DNA of 64,000 nt from an uncultured Lentisphaeraceae bacterium (GCA_949288955.1 CASEMS010000001.1:1-64000); one strand, 5' to 3'; shown: positions 34,801 through 44,700, numbered from the stretch's first letter. The notes: generated by a model from the letters alone, not told the origin. Numbers and translations: made by a program.

Positions 34801-34965
34801 GCCATCGGTCGCGCCACCGAGCGCGTCTCGGAGAAACTGAGCGAGAAGCTGGGCGATGCCTTGAAAAAGGCCGGCGCGACGGGCAAGGAGGCCGGGAAGT
34901 CCGCGGACAAGGCCGTCGACAACCTGGAGAACGCGTTGCGCGGCCTCTTCAATCGCGATCGGTGA
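31894..34965 (+). CDS. AsmA-like envelope protein
   Basis: A 1023-residue protein anchored by one N-terminal helix (VLLGLLGLLVLVVALVALAP, residues about 27-46) after a basic stretch. The remainder is predicted periplasmic beta-rich sequence. An early segment (GAARRFVLGKVNAAIAPATLEVGDWSFAW) and the last 200 residues (LPIHGTMDRPIVETKP) follow the AsmA/TamB-like pattern. In E. coli, AsmA-family proteins bridge the periplasm and carry phospholipids to the outer membrane. A Pro/Ala/Glu-rich linker lies near 130-150. The C-terminal 60 residues are a charged amphipathic helix (TERVSEKLSEKLGDALKK). ATG at 31894 has AAGGAG. First gene of a run to polA. Confidence 0.75.
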   Translation: MDFSKPINAKAKRPKRWGRRVLLGLLGLLVLVVALVALAPTLLSTGAARRFVLGKVNAAIAPATLEVGDWSFAWTRDQSLSDIRYADARQGIDARVRKVGVSSLWELVPVGKITARVEVEAPVVAYAPPKPVEPAPVAEPTPPTPSGTEGAEVAPAAPFVLPAWEVSAEIRVTDASFAMEGFPEPLATLEAVSLTMPSLEEDIAFTAKGAAQGVAAEAEVALPSVRALLEAKAPNDFFKTVSAQLKAAWLDVEVAATAKPGEVWPEASARAGVDVPGALAFAKGLGVQVEGVAATSGKATLSAKVGNGAKGAVRVEAAFATEGLACSVQGKPLAANPKAEVVAEADPANLMGARIERLTLALPGATAQGQGSLEAGSLTARIVVEELLEAFRPFVGEVALPGPLTVEAEARAADGALGLTLRGLSKASELASLSVKAQGVDVATQSVRDAQVGLKADLAAAMAFLGAPGPKGTLSVNATAGGSAQSAQADVSFALRDVAVASGAWKIEEAALLEGVLKATYDGAVAKVTDLVLVSPVAALQGGAEYALGKPLGEAVKANLSGRLSPVYALEKWHVPAKGSELPQLAGVVDLSVAATPAAGPIPRVTASAKSQDFAVTLKGLRAIAAPFTLNVEAEGDEAGYALRAFALETPYASVTAQGDFETKGGKVTLEGMLESDFAQIWGLPFLDPYRELGLAVEGKHAKPFRFEAPVLNGLPGILNEGTAEASLAFDRVTVPGLDIPDGSATLTLADAQVALDAEVAVNDGTLRLNPRVAVAAEPYVLTIPEDTKLLDAVGLTQAMLDEGLGAVNPVLAGSATPAGTVDVVCDSLRMELGGNPLEALEAELTLLTHGVSVQPNGTLGTLLNLVRLRNKVATLPDQDFSVRVSKGILTCDPITMRIAAVKLDCRGTTNLLTREVDYTISLPLTEDLLGDRLAKRLNIGDVIQLPIHGTMDRPIVETKPLMEALSNSAIGRATERVSEKLSEKLGDALKKAGATGKEAGKSADKAVDNLENALRGLFNRDR

Positions 34966-34971
34966 GCGCGC

Positions 34972-35577
34972 ATGGCGGAGTGGCGTCTTAGGCCCCGATC
35001 CGGGCGATGCACCCGCTGCGGCGCGCCATTCGCGCCAGGCATGGCGGGGCATTCGTTGTTGATGCCTGACCCCGAGGGCGAGGGGTTCGTGCGGCAAGAC
35101 CTCTGCGCCGCCTGCCACGCGGCGCTGTCGGCGGAGGCCCGCCGCTCGGCTTCCGCCGCGTGGGCCTTCACCGTCGCCGCGCCGGAGCCGAGGCCGGGCC
35201 GCAGACGCGAGGCGGAGCCGCCCGCGCACCACTCCGCGGAGGATGTGTTGCGGGCGTTGCTGGAGCGCGGCGACCCGCGCGACGGCTCGGCGGCCTATGT
35301 GTTGGCCCTGCTGTTGGAACGTGGCAAGCGGCTGACGGAGCGTCAGGTGGCGACGGACGCCGCCGGGCGGCGCATCCATCTCTATGAGCAACGCGGCACG
35401 GGCGACCTGTTTCCCGTGGCGGAGCCGCCGTTGGCCTCGGCCGATCTGCCGGCCATCCAGCGGCGCGTGGCGGAATTGTTGGAGCGTGGGTTGCGGAAGC
35501 CTGCCCGCGTGGCGCGACGTCGGCGCGCGCCATGGCCGAAGACGTTGGTGCGCCGCGTTCGGAGGAGCCGCGGATGA
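34972..35577 (+). CDS. Unknown protein with two CxxC zinc-binding pairs
   Basis: 201 residues, no family recognised. The N-terminal CTRCGAPF and, 30 residues later, CAACHAAL form a four-Cys zinc ribbon (residues about 13-50), with DLCAACH resembling a redox or zinc knuckle. The middle (HHSAEDVLRALLERGDPRDGSAAYVLALLLERGKRL) is helical. The C-terminus is strongly basic (RRRRAPWPKTLVRRVRR), possibly nucleic-acid contacting. It starts 6 bp after the AsmA-like gene and its stop overlaps the next ATG (ATGA), so it is part of the polA operon. Confidence 0.6.
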   Translation: MAEWRLRPRSGRCTRCGAPFAPGMAGHSLLMPDPEGEGFVRQDLCAACHAALSAEARRSASAAWAFTVAAPEPRPGRRREAEPPAHHSAEDVLRALLERGDPRDGSAAYVLALLLERGKRLTERQVATDAAGRRIHLYEQRGTGDLFPVAEPPLASADLPAIQRRVAELLERGLRKPARVARRRRAPWPKTLVRRVRRSRG

Positions 35578-36005
35578 CGATCGCGCGAATCGCTGTGTAT
35601 GGGGTGGCCTTGGCGCTTGTAACCTTCCTGATCTGGCGGTGGAACCGCGGCGCCCAACGGCGCCGCTTCGTCCGCGCCTTCCCGGCGGGGCGCGACGCGG
35701 GGTGGTCGGATGCGGACGCGCCCTTCCTGGCGGTCTTCGAGCGCGCCTTCGCCCTGAAAGCCGGTTGGGCGGCGCGGGTGCCGCCCTCCGTCTCGCCGAT
35801 GGCCGTCTATCTTGCCCTCTACCCCGAGCATTGCATTTACGACGACAACGAGCTCGCGCGTCTGCAAAGGGCGTTGGCGGCCCGCTTGGGCAAGGCCCTC
35901 CCCAAGGATCCGTTGGCCCTGCCCCTTGGTGAATTGGCCGCCCGATGGCGCGCCGCGCCCGAAAGGAACCGTCATGACGAACCAAGAGACCCTGTTCCTG
36001 ATTGA
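35574..36005 (+). CDS. Small membrane-anchored protein, unknown
   Basis: 143 residues. One N-terminal membrane segment (IAVYGVALALVTFLIW, residues about 5-20), then a basic RGAQRRRF stretch and a helical soluble domain (SPMAVYLALYPEHCIYDDNELARLQRALAARLG). No family recognised. Start at 35574 overlaps the upstream stop; the 3' end overlaps the polA start by 32 nt, so the polA ribosome site is inside this gene. Confidence 0.55.
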   Translation: MTIARIAVYGVALALVTFLIWRWNRGAQRRRFVRAFPAGRDAGWSDADAPFLAVFERAFALKAGWAARVPPSVSPMAVYLALYPEHCIYDDNELARLQRALAARLGKALPKDPLALPLGELAARWRAAPERNRHDEPRDPVPD

Positions 36006-38682
36006 CCTCATGCCCATCCTCTACCGCGGGCACTTCGTCTTCCTGAAGAAGCCTCGGCGGACGGCCACGGGTATCGTAACTTCCTCGCTCTCGCTCCTCG
36101 CCACGACGTTGGAGCAGGTGGTGCGTGTCTTCCGGCCCACCCATCTCGCCATCGCGATGGAGAGCGAGGGGCCGACCTTCCGGCACCGGCTCTATCCGCC
36201 CTACAAGGCCCAGCGCGAGAAAATGCCCGAGGACATCGCCGCCTCCATCGGGCAGGCGCAGGAGCTTGCCGCGGCGTGGGGCATCCGGACGGTTCGCGCC
36301 GAGGGCTTCGAGGCCGACGATGTGCTGGGCACGCTCGCCACCCGCGCCGTCGCGCAGGGCTTCCGCGTCGTCATCGCCACGCCCGACAAGGATTTGGGGC
36401 AGCTGGCCGGGCCGAACGTCGCCATCCTGCACCCCGGCGATCCGGAGCCGCTCTCCGCCGATGAGATCTGCGCGCATTGGGGGCTGGCGGCGCCCGGTCA
36501 GATGGTGGATTACCTGGCCTTGGCGGGGGACACCAGCGACAACGTGCCCGGCATCCCGGGCGTCGGCCCCAAGACCGCGCTCAAACTGTTGCGCGAGTAC
36601 GGCACGCTGGAGGCGCTGCTCGACGCCGCCGATCGCGTGCCCGGGCGCACGGGCGAGGCAATCCGCGGGCACATCGAGGACGCCCGCATCAGCAAACGTT
36701 TGGTCACCATCGTGCGCGACGCGCCGGTCAAGGCCTCGTTGGAGGACTTCCGCCTGACGCCTCCGGATGGCGCCGCGTTGGCGTCGGTGCTCCGCAAATA
36801 CGAGCTTCGCCAAGTGGCCATGCGGATGAACCTGGAGCTCGGCGCCGAGCCGACCGAGCAGACCGAGGCACGCTTCAAGACCTTGGCCGACGTGCCGCAC
36901 GACTACCGCCTGGTCGCCACGGCCGCGGAGCGGGAGGCGTTGGCCGCCACGCTCGCGCAGGCCGACTGCGTCGCCTTCGACACCGAGACCACCGGCCTCC
37001 ATCCGCGCACCGACAGGCTGGTGGGGTGCTCCTTCGCCATCGATGGCGGGCGCGCGTGGTACGTGCCCTTGCCCGAGACGCCCGAGGGGCAGCAGGCGGC
37101 CCTCGCGCCTTTCCTGCCGATCTTCCGCTCCGAGACCATCGCCAAGGTGGGCCACAACCTGAAGTTCGACCGTGCCTTCCTTGCCCGGCTGGGCATCGCC
37201 TTCGCCGGACCCATCCACGACACCTTGCTGGAGCACTATCTGTTGGACGCGACCGCCCGGCATGACCTTGACCACGTGGCCAACGCCTTCCTGGGCTACG
37301 CGCCCATCCCGATCACGGCGTTGCTGGGCGAGGACAAGACCGCCACCATGGCCGATCTGCTCCCCGCCGCGATCCTGGACTATGCCGCCGAGGATGCCGA
37401 CGTCGCCCTTCGCCTCCATCGCGTGCTCCTGCCCAAGTTGGAGGCGGAGGGGCTGGCGCATCTGCTGACCGACTGCGAGGAACCGCTCTCCTCCGTGCTC
37501 CTGGGGATGGAGGAGGTGGGCGTGCGTTTGGACGTGGCGGCGCTTCGGCGTGTCCGGCACGGGCTGGAGGGGGAGATCGTGCGCTTGGAGCAAGCCCTCC
37601 GCGAATACACCGGCGCGGGCGTGAACCTGGCCTCGCCGAAGCAGATGGGCGAGTTCTTCTTCGGGCATCTCAAACTCGACCCCAATGTCCATCGCACCTC
37701 CCGAGGGCAATTCCCCACCAACGAGGAACTGCTCCTCAAACTGCGGGACCGCCATCCCGTCATCGACCTCTTCCTGGACTGGCGGGCCTGCGTCAAACTC
37801 AAGAACACCTACGTGGACCGTCTCCCCGAGCATATCGACCCCGCCGACGGTCGCATCCACACCACCTTCCACCAGTCCTTCACCGACACCGGGCGCCTCT
37901 CCTCCTCCGACCCCAACCTTCAGAACATCCCCGTCCGCTCCGATCGCGGCCAACGGATTCGCGCGGCGATCGTCGCGCGCGGGCCGGGATGGAAACTGCT
38001 CTCGGCGGACTATTCCCAGGTGGAGCTTCGCCTCATGGCCTCCATGAGCGGCGACGCGCGCATGATCGACGCCTTCCTGCGCGGCGAGGACATCCACGCG
38101 CAGACCGCCTCGGTCGTCTATGGCGTGCCGCTTGGCGAGGTGACGCCCCGCCAACGCACCCACTGCAAGATGGTCAACTTCGGCATCATCTATGGCATCT
38201 CCGCCTTCGGCCTGGCCTCCCGCCTGCGCATCGCCCGCAAGGAGGCCCAGGAACTCATCGATGCCTACTTCGCCCAATACCCCGCCGTCCGCGCCTACAT
38301 GGAGCGCACGGTGGCCGAGGCCCGCGACCGCGGCTACGCGCAAACCCTCTTCGGCCGCCGACGCGCCCTCCCAGACCTCTCCTCGCGCAACACCACCACG
38401 CGCCTCGCCGCCGAGCGCATGGCCATCAATATGCCCATCCAAGGGACAGCCGCCGACATCATCAAGTTCGCGATGGTGCGCATCGACGCCGAACTCCGCC
38501 GTCGCGGGCTGCGCACGCGGATGACCCTTCAGATACACGACGAACTCCTCTTCGACGTCCCGGAGGATGAGCTTGACGTTGTCCGTCCACTCGTCCGCGA
38601 GGCGATGGAGCACGTCCTCACCCTCACAGTCCCCCTCTCCGTCTCCCTCGGGGTGGGCGACGATTGGCTCTCGGCCCATTAA
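35974..38682 (+). CDS. polA: DNA polymerase I, three-domain
   Basis: Gap filling and primer removal. The 902-residue protein has all three activities. The 5'-3' exonuclease (1-290) shows DLMPILYRGHF, EGFEADDVLGTLA and GDTSDNVPGIPGVGPKTA. The 3'-5' proofreading domain looks active: FDTETTG with Asp336 and Glu338, GHNLKFD and YAAEDAD. The polymerase has TGRLSSSDPNLQNIPVR, motif A DYSQVELR (about 679), motif B KMVNFGIIYG and motif C IHDELLFDV (about 855). Many PVC and Gram-positive PolA proteins have lost proofreading; this one keeps it. ATG at 35974 follows AAAGGAA. Confidence 0.97.
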   Translation: MTNQETLFLIDLMPILYRGHFVFLKKPRRTATGIVTSSLSLLATTLEQVVRVFRPTHLAIAMESEGPTFRHRLYPPYKAQREKMPEDIAASIGQAQELAAAWGIRTVRAEGFEADDVLGTLATRAVAQGFRVVIATPDKDLGQLAGPNVAILHPGDPEPLSADEICAHWGLAAPGQMVDYLALAGDTSDNVPGIPGVGPKTALKLLREYGTLEALLDAADRVPGRTGEAIRGHIEDARISKRLVTIVRDAPVKASLEDFRLTPPDGAALASVLRKYELRQVAMRMNLELGAEPTEQTEARFKTLADVPHDYRLVATAAEREALAATLAQADCVAFDTETTGLHPRTDRLVGCSFAIDGGRAWYVPLPETPEGQQAALAPFLPIFRSETIAKVGHNLKFDRAFLARLGIAFAGPIHDTLLEHYLLDATARHDLDHVANAFLGYAPIPITALLGEDKTATMADLLPAAILDYAAEDADVALRLHRVLLPKLEAEGLAHLLTDCEEPLSSVLLGMEEVGVRLDVAALRRVRHGLEGEIVRLEQALREYTGAGVNLASPKQMGEFFFGHLKLDPNVHRTSRGQFPTNEELLLKLRDRHPVIDLFLDWRACVKLKNTYVDRLPEHIDPADGRIHTTFHQSFTDTGRLSSSDPNLQNIPVRSDRGQRIRAAIVARGPGWKLLSADYSQVELRLMASMSGDARMIDAFLRGEDIHAQTASVVYGVPLGEVTPRQRTHCKMVNFGIIYGISAFGLASRLRIARKEAQELIDAYFAQYPAVRAYMERTVAEARDRGYAQTLFGRRRALPDLSSRNTTTRLAAERMAINMPIQGTAADIIKFAMVRIDAELRRRGLRTRMTLQIHDELLFDVPEDELDVVRPLVREAMEHVLTLTVPLSVSLGVGDDWLSAH

Positions 38683-38701
38683 GGCCCATGCACACCTCCC
38701 T

Positions 38702-38739
38702 TGGCGGGGCGACCGACCCACGGTCGCCCCGCCTTTTTT
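38702..38739 (+). terminator. Intrinsic terminator after polA
   Basis: Hairpin GGCGGGGCGACC / GGTCGCCCCGCC followed by TTTTTT, about 20 bp past polA and directly abutting repeat locus 5. Confidence 0.92.
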
Positions 38740-38871
38740 GTCTCAGCCGCCGATCCACTTCGGCTCAGCGGCCGATCCACCTCGGCTCAGCGGCCGATCT
38801 ACCTCGGCTCAGCGGCTGATCCACTTCGACTCAGCCGCCGATCCACCTCGGGCTGGCCGCCGATCCGAATG
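38740..38871. repeat. 22-nt tandem repeat, locus 5 (6 units)
   Basis: The longest array: units at 38740, 38762, 38784, 38806, 38828 and 38850 without any gap. The inner four are nearly identical: core CTCAGCGGCCGATC followed by CACCTCGG-type linker. It begins one base after the polA terminator T-run. Confidence 0.95.
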
Positions 38872-38931
38872 CGATGGGGTGGGCAAGTGCGCACGATTGC
38901 ACGCGGCTGTCCTGTGAGGGGCGAGCGATGG

Positions 38932-38959
38932 TTGTCGGTGGCGTGGGATTTACTATAAT
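38932..38959 (+). promoter_or_regulatory. Promoter of the first glycan cluster
   Basis: TTGTCG (38932-38937), 16 nt, TATAAT (38954-38959), followed by AAAAGGA eight bases before the ATG at 38982. Confidence 0.6.
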
Positions 38960-38981
38960 GAGAAGCAAAAGGATTTTTGTC

Positions 38982-39776
38982 ATGCGCGCATTCCTTCTTT
39001 CTTTGGTGTCCGCCGTTGCCACCTTCGCCGTTGCCGAGCCGATTTCGCTTTGGGAGCCTGGCAAGATGCCAGGGAAGGCCACCGCCGAGGCCGAGCGGGT
39101 CCTCGCGGATTCCCACATCAGCAATGTCTCCGTGCCGACGCTTGAGTTTCTGCCCGCGCCGAACCCGCAGGGGCGTCCGCTCCCGACCATGCTTGTCGCG
39201 CCGGGCGGGGGATACACTGTTCTCTCGTATGCCAAGGAGGGGGTGGAGCCGGCGCGATGGCTCAATCAGCGTGGGGTGAACGCCGCCGTCCTCAAATATC
39301 GCGTACCGGGCGATCGCGCGGCGGCGTTGGCCGACGCGCGGCAGGCTCTTGCGTTGTTGCGGGCCAACGCGGAGGCGTGGCACATCGACCCCGCGCGCAT
39401 CGGCATGATGGGTTTCTCCGCGGGGGCGCACCTCACCGCGTCGGTCGCCGCCCAGCCTGACCATGGGTTGGCCTGCGTGGCGCTTGTCTATCCCGCCTAT
39501 CTGTCGGACGATGGCGTGGCGCTCAAGCCGGAGGTCGTCCCCGCCACGCCGACCGTGCCGACCTTTGTGACGCAGTGCGTGGACGACCGCTCCTATGTCC
39601 TCTCCTCGTTGGCTTACGCGGGCCATTTGCTCAAGGCCAACCGTCCCGTGGATTACCACCTTTACGCCTCGGGCGGCCATGGCTTCGGCTTCCGTTTCAG
39701 ACCCACCCATCCGGCCGCGCAGTGGATGACGCAGTTTGAGTCGTGGCTGCGTGCCGTCAAGGTCATCGCGCCATGA
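38982..39776 (+). CDS. Secreted alpha/beta-hydrolase, probable carbohydrate esterase
   Basis: 264 residues. Signal peptide MRAFLLSLVSAVATFAVA. The alpha/beta fold shows the oxyanion loop LVAPGGGY (HGGG-like variant), nucleophile GFSAGAH (GxSxG), an acid near VDDRSYV and the catalytic His in GGHGFGF. Similar enzymes deacetylate xylan or other acylated sugars. Its stop overlaps the lyase start (ATGA), so it acts with the following heparinase-like lyase and GH2 enzyme. Confidence 0.85.
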   Translation: MRAFLLSLVSAVATFAVAEPISLWEPGKMPGKATAEAERVLADSHISNVSVPTLEFLPAPNPQGRPLPTMLVAPGGGYTVLSYAKEGVEPARWLNQRGVNAAVLKYRVPGDRAAALADARQALALLRANAEAWHIDPARIGMMGFSAGAHLTASVAAQPDHGLACVALVYPAYLSDDGVALKPEVVPATPTVPTFVTQCVDDRSYVLSSLAYAGHLLKANRPVDYHLYASGGHGFGFRFRPTHPAAQWMTQFESWLRAVKVIAP

Positions 39777-41698
39777 GGCGACGGTTCGGCGTCTTGCTTG
39801 CCTTGGCCGCCACGGTTGGCATGGTGGCGTCTCTGCGTGCCGCCGAGGTCGTCCGGCTGCTTCCCGCCTATTCGGATCGTGCCGCGTGGGCGGCGATCAC
39901 GGAGGCGCGTGGCACGGATCCCCGGGCCGTCGCGGCCCGGGCGGAGACCTTCCTGGGGCGAAGGGTCCCGCCTTTCCCGCGCGAGCGGTATCTGGACTTT
40001 CGGCGCAAGGGGGAGCGTTGGGCTTTCGAGGCGGCCAACAACGCGCGTTGGGCGCGTCTCTTCGCCTTCGCCTATGGGGAGCTGACGGAGGCCAAGGGGC
40101 GTTTTCTCCCGGCCTTGGCTGAGACGCTCGACGACCTTTGCGCCCAACCCACCTGGGTGCTCTCCGCCCATGACCGTGATTTGGCCAATCTGGAGGGGCG
40201 GGCCGTCTCCATCGACCTCGCCTCCGCCCATCGGGCATGGCAGGTGGCGGAGTTGGTCGCCGCTTTCGGCGAGGCGTTGCCGGAGGCGACGCGCGCCCGG
40301 GCCGTCGCCGCCGTCCGTGCGCGCGTCGTCGCCCCCTATCTGGCGATGGCCCGGGCCGGGAAGGGGCCGTGGTGGGCCACCTCCGAGAACAATTGGAATC
40401 CCGTCTGCCATGCCGGCGCCGTGGGCGCCACGTTGGCTCTGCCCGGCACGACTGCGGCGGAGCGCGACGCGGCCATCGCCTTCGCCAAGCGGTGCCAACC
40501 GCGTTATCTGCGTGGCTTTTCCGACGAGGGGTGGACACCCGAGGGCATCGCCTATTGGAATTATGGCTTCGGCAACTTCGCCGCTCTCGCCGAGATTGTC
40601 CGTCGCGCCACGGATGGGCGCGAGGATTGGTTGGCGTGGCCGGAGGCTCGTGCGCCCGCCCTGCTCACCCCGCGTTTGCGTCTCAACGGCGACGTCTTCC
40701 CCACGCTCTCCGACACCGCCGCCGATATGACGCCCGATCCGTTCGTCGCCTTCTTCGTCGCCACCCGCTTGGGGGAGGGGGGCGTCCCTCCGCCTCCGCG
40801 CGATGGCGCGCTCCCTTTCCCGCACGCCTTCCTGCTCACGCCATCCGCCGCCGCGTCCGCCGCCGCGGGGGCGTCGTTGCCGCCCATCGTCTGGCTCCCC
40901 AAGGCGCAATTACTCATCGGGCGTGCCCCCGCGATGGCCTTTTTCGCCGCAGGCGGGCACAATGGCGTCTCCCACAACCACAACGATTTGGGCGTCTTTG
41001 GCGTCGCCGTCGGCGGCGTGTCGGTCTTGGCCGATCTGGGAGGGGAATCCTATTCCGCCCGCACGTTCTCCTCCAAGCGTTACGACAGCCCGTTGCTCAA
41101 CAGTTGGGGGCACGCCGTCCCCCGTCCGGCCGAGACGCTCCAAGCCGCCGGGAAGGCTGCCGCCGCCAAGACTCGCGCGTTCGAGGAAGAGGCCGGGGGT
41201 GGACGGATCCGGTGGGAGCTCGACCTCACCGCCGCCTATCCCAAGGCTGGGTTGCGGAGCCTCACGCGGGAGTTCGTGTGGGAGCCTGCCCAGCCCGCGC
41301 TGACCGTCACCGATCGTTATGCCTTTGCCGAGGGGGCGCGCCCATTCGAGAGTGCCCTTGTGGGGTGGGGGACGTTCGTGCGGGAGGGGGATGAGGCGGT
41401 GCGCGCCGAGTTTCGTGGCAGGGCCCTTCGTGCCGAGGTGCGTGCCTCCGACGTGTGGGCGTTGCGCGTGGAGCCTATCCCCGGCGAGAAGACCATCGAG
41501 CGGCCGTGCGCATGGATGGATTGGACGCTTCCCGAAGACGGCATCCCCGCCAACGCGCCTGGCAAAGCCTTCGCCCCGCTCACGCCGAGCCGTGCCGCGA
41601 TCGCTTTGCCGCCCGCGCCGTCCGGCTTTGTCTCCGTCACCCTCACGCCCGCGACGACGTGCGTCCAAGGGAACGCGGTCGGCGGTGGGAACGGATAA
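39773..41698 (+). CDS. Secreted heparinase II/III-family polysaccharide lyase
   Basis: 641 residues. Signal peptide RRFGVLLALAATVGMVASLRA. An alpha-toroid domain with WWATSENNWNPVCHAGAVG (Asn/His of the active site) and GFSDEGWTPEGIAYWNYG with its Tyr, then a beta-sandwich domain starting about 380 with GGHNGVSHNHNDLGVFGVAVGG. This last phrase is the conserved His/Asn-rich motif of Hepar_II_III. It should cleave uronic-acid-containing glycans by beta-elimination; substrate (heparan, alginate, other) is not readable. ATG at 39773 overlaps the esterase stop. Confidence 0.85.
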   Translation: MRRRFGVLLALAATVGMVASLRAAEVVRLLPAYSDRAAWAAITEARGTDPRAVAARAETFLGRRVPPFPRERYLDFRRKGERWAFEAANNARWARLFAFAYGELTEAKGRFLPALAETLDDLCAQPTWVLSAHDRDLANLEGRAVSIDLASAHRAWQVAELVAAFGEALPEATRARAVAAVRARVVAPYLAMARAGKGPWWATSENNWNPVCHAGAVGATLALPGTTAAERDAAIAFAKRCQPRYLRGFSDEGWTPEGIAYWNYGFGNFAALAEIVRRATDGREDWLAWPEARAPALLTPRLRLNGDVFPTLSDTAADMTPDPFVAFFVATRLGEGGVPPPPRDGALPFPHAFLLTPSAAASAAAGASLPPIVWLPKAQLLIGRAPAMAFFAAGGHNGVSHNHNDLGVFGVAVGGVSVLADLGGESYSARTFSSKRYDSPLLNSWGHAVPRPAETLQAAGKAAAAKTRAFEEEAGGGRIRWELDLTAAYPKAGLRSLTREFVWEPAQPALTVTDRYAFAEGARPFESALVGWGTFVREGDEAVRAEFRGRALRAEVRASDVWALRVEPIPGEKTIERPCAWMDWTLPEDGIPANAPGKAFAPLTPSRAAIALPPAPSGFVSVTLTPATTCVQGNAVGGGNG

Positions 41699-41774
41699 GG
41701 ATTGACTTTGACTCTGGAAAGATGGGACACTGATAGGTGCGAGTTCGTAATCCCCCAATGAGAGGAATGTGCAG

Positions 41775-44700
41775 ATGGACATGAGACAAGCGATGCTTTG
41801 CGGCGGCCTGTGCTGTTTGGCCTCGGCGGCGATGGCGGCGCATGGCTTCGGCCAGGCGGCGGCGCCGACAGGCCGCGAGTGGGAACAGGAGCAGAACCTT
41901 TCCTACAACAAGGAACCCGCCCGCGCGTGGGCCTTCAGCTTCACGGACGTGGAGTCGGCCAAGCAGGTGTTGCCTTGGTTCAGCAAGCGTTGGAAGAGCC
42001 TCGACAGCAAGACGGACTGGAAGTTCAAGTGGAGCAAGGATCCCGCCTCGCGTCCCGTGGGCTTCCAGGAGCCGTCGTATGACGTCTCGGGCTGGGAGAC
42101 GATTGTGGTGCCTTCCTCTTGGCAGACGATGGGCGCCGACCCCGAGCGCAAGAAAGGGTGGGGGACGGCGGTCTACGCGAACCAGCCTTATCTCTTCAAG
42201 CGTGATTGGCCGCACGTGATGGGTGAGCCGCCCAAGGAGTTCACTTCCTACGCCGCGCGCAACCCGGTGGGCAGCTATCGCCGCACCTTCACCGTGCCGG
42301 CGGAGTGGAAGGGCGAGGAGGTCTACATCCAGTTCGATGGCGTGGACTCCTTCTTCTACCTCTGGGTGAACGGCAAGTACGTGGGCTTCTCGAAGGATTC
42401 GCGCACGCCCGCGGCCTTCCGCATCACGCCGTACCTGAAGGAGAGCGGCGAGAATGTCCTGGCCGTGGAGGTCTACCGTTACAGCGACGCCTCCTATCTG
42501 GAGTGTCAGGACATGACGCGCCTCTCGGGCATCTTCCGCACGGTGCAGCTCTACGCCGCGCCGAAGTTGCGCATCCGCGACTTCTTCGCCCTCACCGAGC
42601 CGCTGGACTGGAAGAAGATGCAGGGCGGCCGTTGGGAACTGACGGTGGATGTGGATTTGCAGAACCTCAACGCCCCCGACGCGCCCGCCGCCGCGACCCT
42701 TGTGGCCAAGGTCTACGACGCCCAGGGCAAGGAGGTCGTCCCCGTCAAGCCCGCCGATCCGCCTTATGACGGCATCGCCTCCAAGCCCGTCGATCTCATC
42801 GGCCAGACCCATTGGAAGACCGGGCTCAAGCTCCGCTTCGACGCGCCGCGTCTGTGGAGCGCCGAGTCGCCCAATCTCTACACGCTTGTCCTCGCGCTGC
42901 GCGCCCAGGATGGTTCCCTCATCGAGGCCGTGCCCGCGCAGATCGGTTTCCGCAAGGTGGAGGTCGCCGCGCGGAACGGTCAGGCCGAGAAGCGCTTCTG
43001 GGTCAATGGCCAGAAGGTGAAGCTGAAAGGCGTGAACCGCCACGAGGCCGATCCGTGGATGGGCCATTACACCTCCAACGAGGTCATGGAGAAGGAGGTG
43101 CGCCTCCTCAAGGAGGCCAACATCAACCACGTCCGCTGCTCGCATTATCCGCCCGCCGCCTACTTCCTCTACCTTTGCGACAAGTGGGGTATCTACGTCC
43201 AGGACGAGGCCAACATCGAGAGCCATGGCTATTACTATGGCAAGGAGTCCCTTTCCCACCCCGTGGAGTGGTTGGATGCGCACGTGGATCGCATCATGAA
43301 CATGGTCGAGCGCGACAAGAACTTCCCCTGCGTGGTCATCTGGTCGCTCGGCAACGAGGCCGGCCCGGGGCGTAACTTTGCCATCGCCGAGCGCACCATC
43401 AAGGCGCGCGATGTCTCCCGCCCCACCCACTACGAGCGCAACAACGGTATCGTGGACATGGGTTCCAACCAGTATCCTTCCGTCGGCTGGGTGGAGTGGA
43501 AGGCCAAGCAGACCAAGGACGCCAAGCCTTTCTATATCTCCGAGTACGCCCACAACATGATGAACGCCCTCGGCAACTTCGCCGATTACCAGAAGGCCAT
43601 CGAGAGCAGCGACGTGATCCTTGGCGGCGCCATCTGGGACTGGGTGGACCAGGCCCTGTGGTATGACTCGCCCAAGAGCGGCAAGCGCATCCTCGCCTTC
43701 GGCGGCGACTGGGGCGACCGACCCAACTCCGGGCAGTTCGTCTGCAATGGCTGCCTCCTCCCCGGGCATGTCCCTGAGCCTTCCTACCACGAGGTCGCCC
43801 ATGTCTACCAGAACATCGAGACGACCCTCGACGGGGCCAAGGTGGCCATCCGCAACAAGAACTACTTCCGCCCCCTCGATTACGTCGAGGCCCGCTGGAC
43901 GCTCTACCGCAACGGCGAGCCCACCGAGCAGACCGGCACCTTCGACGTCGCCGCCATCGGCCCCCAGCAGACCAAGACCTTCGCCCTGCCCGTCCGCGTG
44001 CCTCGCACGATGGATGGCTATGACCTGCGCGTGACCTTCACCCTCAAGGCCGCCGAGGGCCCGCTCGCCAAGGGCTTCGCCGTCGCCTCCGACAGCCTCA
44101 CTCTCCAGGCCCCCGCGCCTGTCCCCGCGCCCAAGCAGGGCGACAGACTCGCCATCGCGGACGAGCCCAAGGCCGTGGTCGTCAAGGGCAAGGACTTCGC
44201 CGTCGCCTTCGGCAAGGAAACCGGCCTGATCGCGCAATACACCCTCAAGGGCAAGGAGCTCCTCCGCGCCCCGATGACCGTCGACGCCTTCCGCTGCCCC
44301 TCCTCCAACGAGGTCGGCAAGGGCGGCGAATGGGCCCTGCAGGGCCTGCGCGAGCTCGTGCCCGTCTCCGCCTCCGTCTCCGATGTCAAGGCCGAGGCCG
44401 ACGGCACCGTCACCCTCCGCACCACCGCCACCTATCGCGGCCGCCAGATTGAGCGTCTGCGCGACTTCGACAACGGCGCCACCGACCGCACCTTCTTCGA
44501 GAAGTTGCCCCAGCCCGTCACCGAGCGCAACACCCACTTCGTGGTCAATGCCGCCTGGCGCGTCTACCCTGACGGCACTGTTACGCTGCAATCCGCGCTC
44601 CTCCCTCGCGGCCGCGCCATCGAGTTGGGTCGCCTGGGCTATAGCCTCACCCTCAACGGCGCGGATGGCACGGTCGATTACTACGGCCGCGGCCCCTGGG

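Noticed and set aside
31846-38721. A 2291-residue open frame on the minus strand, antisense to the AsmA-like gene through polA
   Set aside because: It is a shadow of GC-rich codon use: Arg/His/Gly-rich, no domains, and it covers well-supported genes on the other strand.
38740-38871. Replication-origin iterons
   Set aside because: The same repeat is present at eight loci, and no dnaA, rep gene or AT-rich melt region lies nearby.
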